From assembly GCA_002501695.1 (NCBI GenBank), contig DANZ01000085.1, forward strand, positions 1 through 8,467: DNA of 8,467 nucleotides, given 5' to 3'. The position numbers and the translations under genes were made by a program. Of the stretch, positions 5,398-8,467 are shown in pieces (positions within the stretch are counted from its first letter, which is position 1; every line of letters starts with the position of its first letter). The notes below the pieces were generated by a model. That model was given only the letters and a program-made list of their open reading frames with translations, was not told where the DNA came from and did no database searches. Source of the stretch: Methanolobus sp. UBA474 (GTDB taxonomy: Archaea; Halobacteriota; Methanosarcinia; Methanosarcinales; Methanosarcinaceae).

Positions 5398-6570
5398 ATG
5401 AGAAAAGAGTTGTATGAGTTTCCCCTGACAGATTTCATTTCTGAAAAAGATTTTAAATTTATTAAAAAATTCTCTCAGGATAAAGAAACCCCTTTTTTGA
5501 TAATAGATGTGAAAAAGGTCGAAAAAATGTACGATCTGATCATTGAGAACATGCCGTTCGTAAAAGTACATTACGCGGTTAAAGCAAATCCTATGGATGA
5601 GGTCATTGTTGCCTTAAAGAACAAGGGTTCTAACTTTGATGCGGCAACGGTCTATGAGATAGACCAGCTTTTCAGATTAGGGATAGAACCCGAACGCATA
5701 AGTTATGGGAACACGATCAAGAAGGAAAAGGATATCGCTTACGCCTATGACAAAGGGATAAGGCTATTTGTCACCGATTCCGAGAATGACCTTAAAAAAC
5801 TGGCAAAGCATGCTCCGGGATCAAGGGTCTTTTTCCGTGTGCTTACGGAAAGTGACGGAGCAGACTGGCCGCTCTCCCGTAAATTCGGAGCTCACCCCGA
5901 CATAATCTACAAGCTTATCCTCAAGGCTAAAAAATTAGGGCTGGAGCCTTATGGCATCTCTTTCCACGTAGGTTCCCAGCAGCGCGACATAGGCCAATGG
6001 GACAGCGCCATTTCCATGTGCAAGTACCTTTTCGTGGCTGCGGCTGAGAAAGGCATTCAACTGAAGATGATCAACCTTGGTGGCGGATTTCCCGCAAAGT
6101 ACATCTCGCCAGCCCATGAACTTGAAACATATGCTGATGAGATCCGTCGTTTTCTTCATGAGGACTTCGGGGATGAACTGCCGGAGATCATAATCGAACC
6201 GGGCAGATCCCTTACAGCAGATGCCGGGATTATCGTGACCGAGGTTGTCATGATATCACAGAAAGCCAGGTACAATCAATATAGCTGGGTGTATCTTGAC
6301 ATCGGGAAATTCGGAGGACTTATCGAGACCATGGAGGAAGCTATCAAGTACCCGATATATTGTGAAAAGAAGGGCTATGAAGAAGAAGTGATCCTTGCAG
6401 GCCCGACCTGTGATAGTATGGACATTCTTTACGAGCATCACAAATATGCTTTCCCCCATACTCTAAAAGAAGGTAACCGCCTTTACATTTTCACGACAGG
6501 TGCCTATACGCAGAGTTACAGCTCCATATCTTTCAATGGTTTCCCCCCTCTGAAAGCATATGTCATATGA
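5398..6570 (+). CDS. Type III PLP-dependent ornithine/lysine-family decarboxylase
   Basis: The product (390 aa) has the alanine-racemase-fold decarboxylase layout that removes the carboxyl group of ornithine (giving putrescine) or lysine (giving cadaverine). Key residues are the PLP lysine K62 in YAVKANP, H190 in FHVGSQ, the glycine loop LGGGFP (227-232), EPGR (267-270), the catalytic C338-D339 pair in GPTCDS, Y370 in TTGAYT, and the FNGF signature (379-382) typical of ornithine decarboxylases rather than diaminopimelate decarboxylases. The stretch WVYLDIGKFGGL followed by TMEEAIKYP resembles bacterial, proteobacterial-type enzymes. E313 and E314 lie where the substrate-amine acidic residue is expected, so ornithine versus lysine is open. 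A clear Shine-Dalgarno GGAG (5389-5392) sits 5 nt before the ATG. The first codons are A-rich compared with the rest. The gene stands alone and converges on the MBL-rhodanese gene. Confidence 0.9.
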   Translation: MRKELYEFPLTDFISEKDFKFIKKFSQDKETPFLIIDVKKVEKMYDLIIENMPFVKVHYAVKANPMDEVIVALKNKGSNFDAATVYEIDQLFRLGIEPERISYGNTIKKEKDIAYAYDKGIRLFVTDSENDLKKLAKHAPGSRVFFRVLTESDGADWPLSRKFGAHPDIIYKLILKAKKLGLEPYGISFHVGSQQRDIGQWDSAISMCKYLFVAAAEKGIQLKMINLGGGFPAKYISPAHELETYADEIRRFLHEDFGDELPEIIIEPGRSLTADAGIIVTEVVMISQKARYNQYSWVYLDIGKFGGLIETMEEAIKYPIYCEKKGYEEEVILAGPTCDSMDILYEHHKYAFPHTLKEGNRLYIFTTGAYTQSYSSISFNGFPPLKAYVI

Positions 6571-6588
6571 AGGGTGCCTAACCCTTCA
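6568..6588. terminator. Hairpin shared by the two convergent genes
   Basis: TGAAGGGT (6568-6575) pairs perfectly with ACCCTTCA (6581-6588) around a 5-nt loop. The left arm begins at the decarboxylase stop codon TGA. CATTTTATAGTTCTTTT follows on the plus strand, and the minus strand has an AATTTTTA tract after the facing gene, so the element may serve both transcripts. Confidence 0.65.
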
Positions 6589-6634
6589 CTCATTTTATAG
6601 TTCTTTTAAAAATTACACAGACACAGCAGGCAAT

Positions 6635-8005
6635 CTATTTTACCACTTCATATCCTGCACTCTTCCATGCGCTCATGCTTCCAAGGACATTGAATATCTT
6701 ATTATAGCCATTCATTTTCAGAACAGAAGCTGCAATATTAGAACGCCGCCCAGAGCCACAATAAACGACGACATGACAGTGTTTGGGGATGATGTCGAGA
6801 TTATCTTTCACGTGTCCTACATATATGTGTCTTGCACCTTCGATGTGCCCGCCCTCCCATTCCTCGTCGCTTCTCACATCCAGGATGAACAGCTCCTCAT
6901 CTTTTTCCAGCTTATCTTTCAGGTCATGGACAGAAAGGAGGTTAAATCCTTCTATAGGTAAAGCCTCAATGTACCAGGCCGCAATTCCGTCTTTTAGAAA
7001 GCCTGTGATGTTGTCATAGCCCAGCCGGACCAGGTACCGGACTGCAGTTTCAAGGTGTTCTTTGTCTTCCACCACCAGGAGGATAGGGCTGCCGTAAGGG
7101 AGCAACCAGCCTGCAAAAGAAGGTATGCCTTCAAGCCATATGCTATAGGTATTCCTTATATGCGCTCCGCCAAAAGAGTGAGGCATACGCGTATCTATGA
7201 CCAGAGCTCCTTTCTCCATCTCTGCCCTGAATTCCACAGGTGAGAGAAGTGCCGGAACAGGCAGGTCCCTCATAAGCGATGGACCTTCCAGATTGTATTT
7301 CTCCATTTGCCGGAAGTAAGGCGGGAGTTCAAGACGCTCCTGGAGTTTGTGCTTTACGAAATCTTCCTTGTCATCATACCTAAGAGCAGGGTTCTGGATG
7401 CGCTCCAGCCCCAGGGTGCTGTGTTCACGTGTTCCGATAGCACCCCCGCACATTGAACCGGCACCATGCGCAGGACATAGTATAACTTCATCTCCCAGAG
7501 GAAGGATCTTATTGAAAATGCTGTCATATAGATTTGAGGCCATCCTCGGTGCCTCGTCCGGTCCATAGAGGTCTGTCCTTCCCACATCACCTATGAACAG
7601 TGTGTCCCCCGTGAAGACCATCACAGGTTCATCCCCTGCTTCAAGGTCGGCCAGAACATAGGACATGCTTTCGTCAGTGTGTCCCGGAGTATGTATGGCT
7701 GTCAGCCTTAATGATCCGAAAAGGAAACTCTGACCGTCACTCACATAATTCCCGTATTTGAAATCCACACCTTTGCCATGGTATATTTCCGCACCGGTAA
7801 GATGCTCCAGTTCAAGAGAACCGGCCACATAATCCTCGTTGCGATGGGTCTCGAATATATACTTGATCTTCATGCCTTCATTCCTGGCAATGCTTGCATA
7901 TTCCTTGCAATCCCTTCTGGGATCGATAACAATTGCCTCACTCCCCGAGCCTATGAAATAAGAGAGGTGTGCTAAGCCTTCTGATCTGATACGCTTGAAT
8001 ATCAT
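6635..8005 (-). CDS. Metallo-beta-lactamase fold protein with two rhodanese domains (persulfide dioxygenase-like)
   Basis: The protein (456 aa) has an N-terminal MBL domain (about 1-245) followed by two rhodanese modules (about 255-350 and 355-456). Related fusions act on persulfides and other reduced sulfur in the cytoplasm. The MBL motif 1 reads H54-R-N-E-D-Y59 instead of HxHxDH. The ligands matching the single iron of ETHE1 are kept: H54, H109 in HTPGHT and D134 in TGDTLF. H180 in PAHGAGS is also present. The first rhodanese module has no catalytic Cys (VVEDKEHL where the loop is expected). The second has C416 in YCGSGRRS and so looks active. The ATG at 8005 is preceded on the minus strand by GGGGGA (8011-8016), a good ribosome binding site. 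The gene is monocistronic and convergent with the decarboxylase. Family assignment is firm; the reaction is inferred. Confidence 0.9.
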   Translation of the reverse strand: MIFKRIRSEGLAHLSYFIGSGSEAIVIDPRRDCKEYASIARNEGMKIKYIFETHRNEDYVAGSLELEHLTGAEIYHGKGVDFKYGNYVSDGQSFLFGSLRLTAIHTPGHTDESMSYVLADLEAGDEPVMVFTGDTLFIGDVGRTDLYGPDEAPRMASNLYDSIFNKILPLGDEVILCPAHGAGSMCGGAIGTREHSTLGLERIQNPALRYDDKEDFVKHKLQERLELPPYFRQMEKYNLEGPSLMRDLPVPALLSPVEFRAEMEKGALVIDTRMPHSFGGAHIRNTYSIWLEGIPSFAGWLLPYGSPILLVVEDKEHLETAVRYLVRLGYDNITGFLKDGIAAWYIEALPIEGFNLLSVHDLKDKLEKDEELFILDVRSDEEWEGGHIEGARHIYVGHVKDNLDIIPKHCHVVVYCGSGRRSNIAASVLKMNGYNKIFNVLGSMSAWKSAGYEVVK

Positions 8006-8292
8006 AGAATTCCCCCTGCAATTCTCTGATCAACTTCTTGTAGAGTAATAAGAGATGTATAGTTACATAAATAGTTACTATTTGTGGTTAAAAACAGTAT
8101 ATGTATGTGTAGAGTATGGAAAAAATTGCGTATATCGCATGCATCAGAACTAAAAGCCCATCCCGTATCAGTGCAGGGAAAGAACAGGATATGTTCAAGA
8201 GTCCATAGGAACAGAAGCAAAAAGAAAGATGATACGACCAGGACATTACGTCAGGGTCATCAGAATTAATAGAGAAAGAGAAGGGTTAATAA

Positions 8293-8422
8293 GTGAGCTG
8301 GCAGCGATCCGTAGTTCCCGAAGACTCGCGTACTTCAGTACAATATGGAACGCTGGCGGACTTGTCTGCTGTGTTCGGGATGGGTACAGGAATTGCCCCG
8401 CCGCTATGGCCGCCAGACTCAC
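8293..8422 (-). rRNA. 5S ribosomal RNA
   Basis: Read on the minus strand, the sequence begins GTGAGTCTGGCGGCCATAGC and continues with the nearly universal 5S core CCCATCCCGAACACAG (8376-8391 on the plus strand), then AAGTCCGCCAGCG, and ends in GCTGCCAGCTCAC. The two ends pair (GTGAG with CTCAC and CTGGC with GCCAG) to form helix I. The pattern is archaeal. The mature ends are approximate to a few bases. A pyrimidine-rich tail (TTATTAACCCTTCTCTTTCTC on the minus strand, ending near 8272) follows and may end the transcript. The upstream neighbour is tRNA-Cys, 21 bp away. Confidence 0.95.
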
Positions 8423-8425
8423 TTA

Positions 8426-8435
8426 CATCATGATG
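8426..8435. repeat. Palindrome in the tRNA-5S spacer
   Basis: CATCATGATG is perfectly self-complementary and occupies the middle of the 21-bp spacer between tRNA-Cys and 5S rRNA. TTAC and GTAA at the spacer edges can also pair. It may help separate the two RNAs during processing. Confidence 0.35.
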
Positions 8436-8443
8436 AAGGGTAA

Positions 8444-8467
8444 AGCCAAGGTCCGGATTCGAACCGG
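8444..8467 (-). tRNA. tRNA-Cys, 3' part (rest beyond the window)
   Basis: On the minus strand the last 24 bases read as four of five T-stem bases, the T-loop TTCGAAT, the stem CCGGA, the acceptor strand CCTTGGC and a discriminator T. The implied 5' acceptor strand GCCAAGG and a U at position 73 are features of archaeal tRNA-Cys; U73 is the main cysteine identity element. CCA is not encoded (TTA follows). The anticodon lies outside the window, so the isotype is inferred. Confidence 0.75.

Noticed and set aside
8084..8269. A 61-codon plus-strand frame between the MBL gene and 5S rRNA
   Set aside because: The composition is charged and random-looking, it has no ribosome binding site, and it occupies the upstream region of the MBL gene and the tail of the 5S transcript.

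Overview
The window looks like chromosomal DNA of a euryarchaeal methanogen, probably in or near the Methanosarcinaceae. The 5S rRNA is archaeal in type. Plausible promoters are TATA boxes about 25 bp before the expected transcript start, without bacterial -35/-10 pairs. Putative terminators run into T-rich stretches, and a tRNA end carries no encoded CCA. The assignment to a family rests on protein resemblance from memory, not on a search.

Layout: (1) Positions 1-437 hold the C-terminal end of a sodium/dicarboxylate (glutamate/aspartate type) symporter. (2) Positions 438-1554 carry no intact gene. They hold several hairpins and, on the minus strand, what look like decayed scraps of a restriction-modification neighbourhood: the last residues of a type I methylase subunit (HsdM-like) and a fragment resembling the DUF1016/YhcG nuclease N-terminus, which contains two near-identical palindromic units 57 bp apart. 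(3) hisG (1555-2427) is the long-form ATP phosphoribosyltransferase, with its own TATA box and a strong 13-bp terminator hairpin. (4) A LysE-type amino acid exporter (2673-3332) with almost no leader converges on threonine synthase thrC (minus strand, 3376-4719). (5) A 678-bp divergent spacer, rich in AT and repeats, separates thrC from a bacterial-looking type III PLP ornithine/lysine decarboxylase (5398-6570). (6) A metallo-beta-lactamase/double-rhodanese protein (minus, 6635-8005) converges on the decarboxylase across a shared hairpin. (7) On the minus strand the window ends with a partial tRNA-Cys followed 21 bp later by a 5S rRNA gene.

The intact genes are mostly single transcription units in amino acid, polyamine and sulfur metabolism. 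No operon is evident, apart from the tRNA-Cys/5S pair. The exporter beside thrC may be functionally related (threonine or a related amino acid), but nothing in the sequence proves it.

I did not find a convincing new multi-gene system. The best candidates for a second look are the decayed defence-gene scraps and their duplicated palindromes, the promoter/leader architecture of the decarboxylase, the altered metal motif of the MBL-rhodanese protein, and the tRNA-Cys-to-5S gene order.
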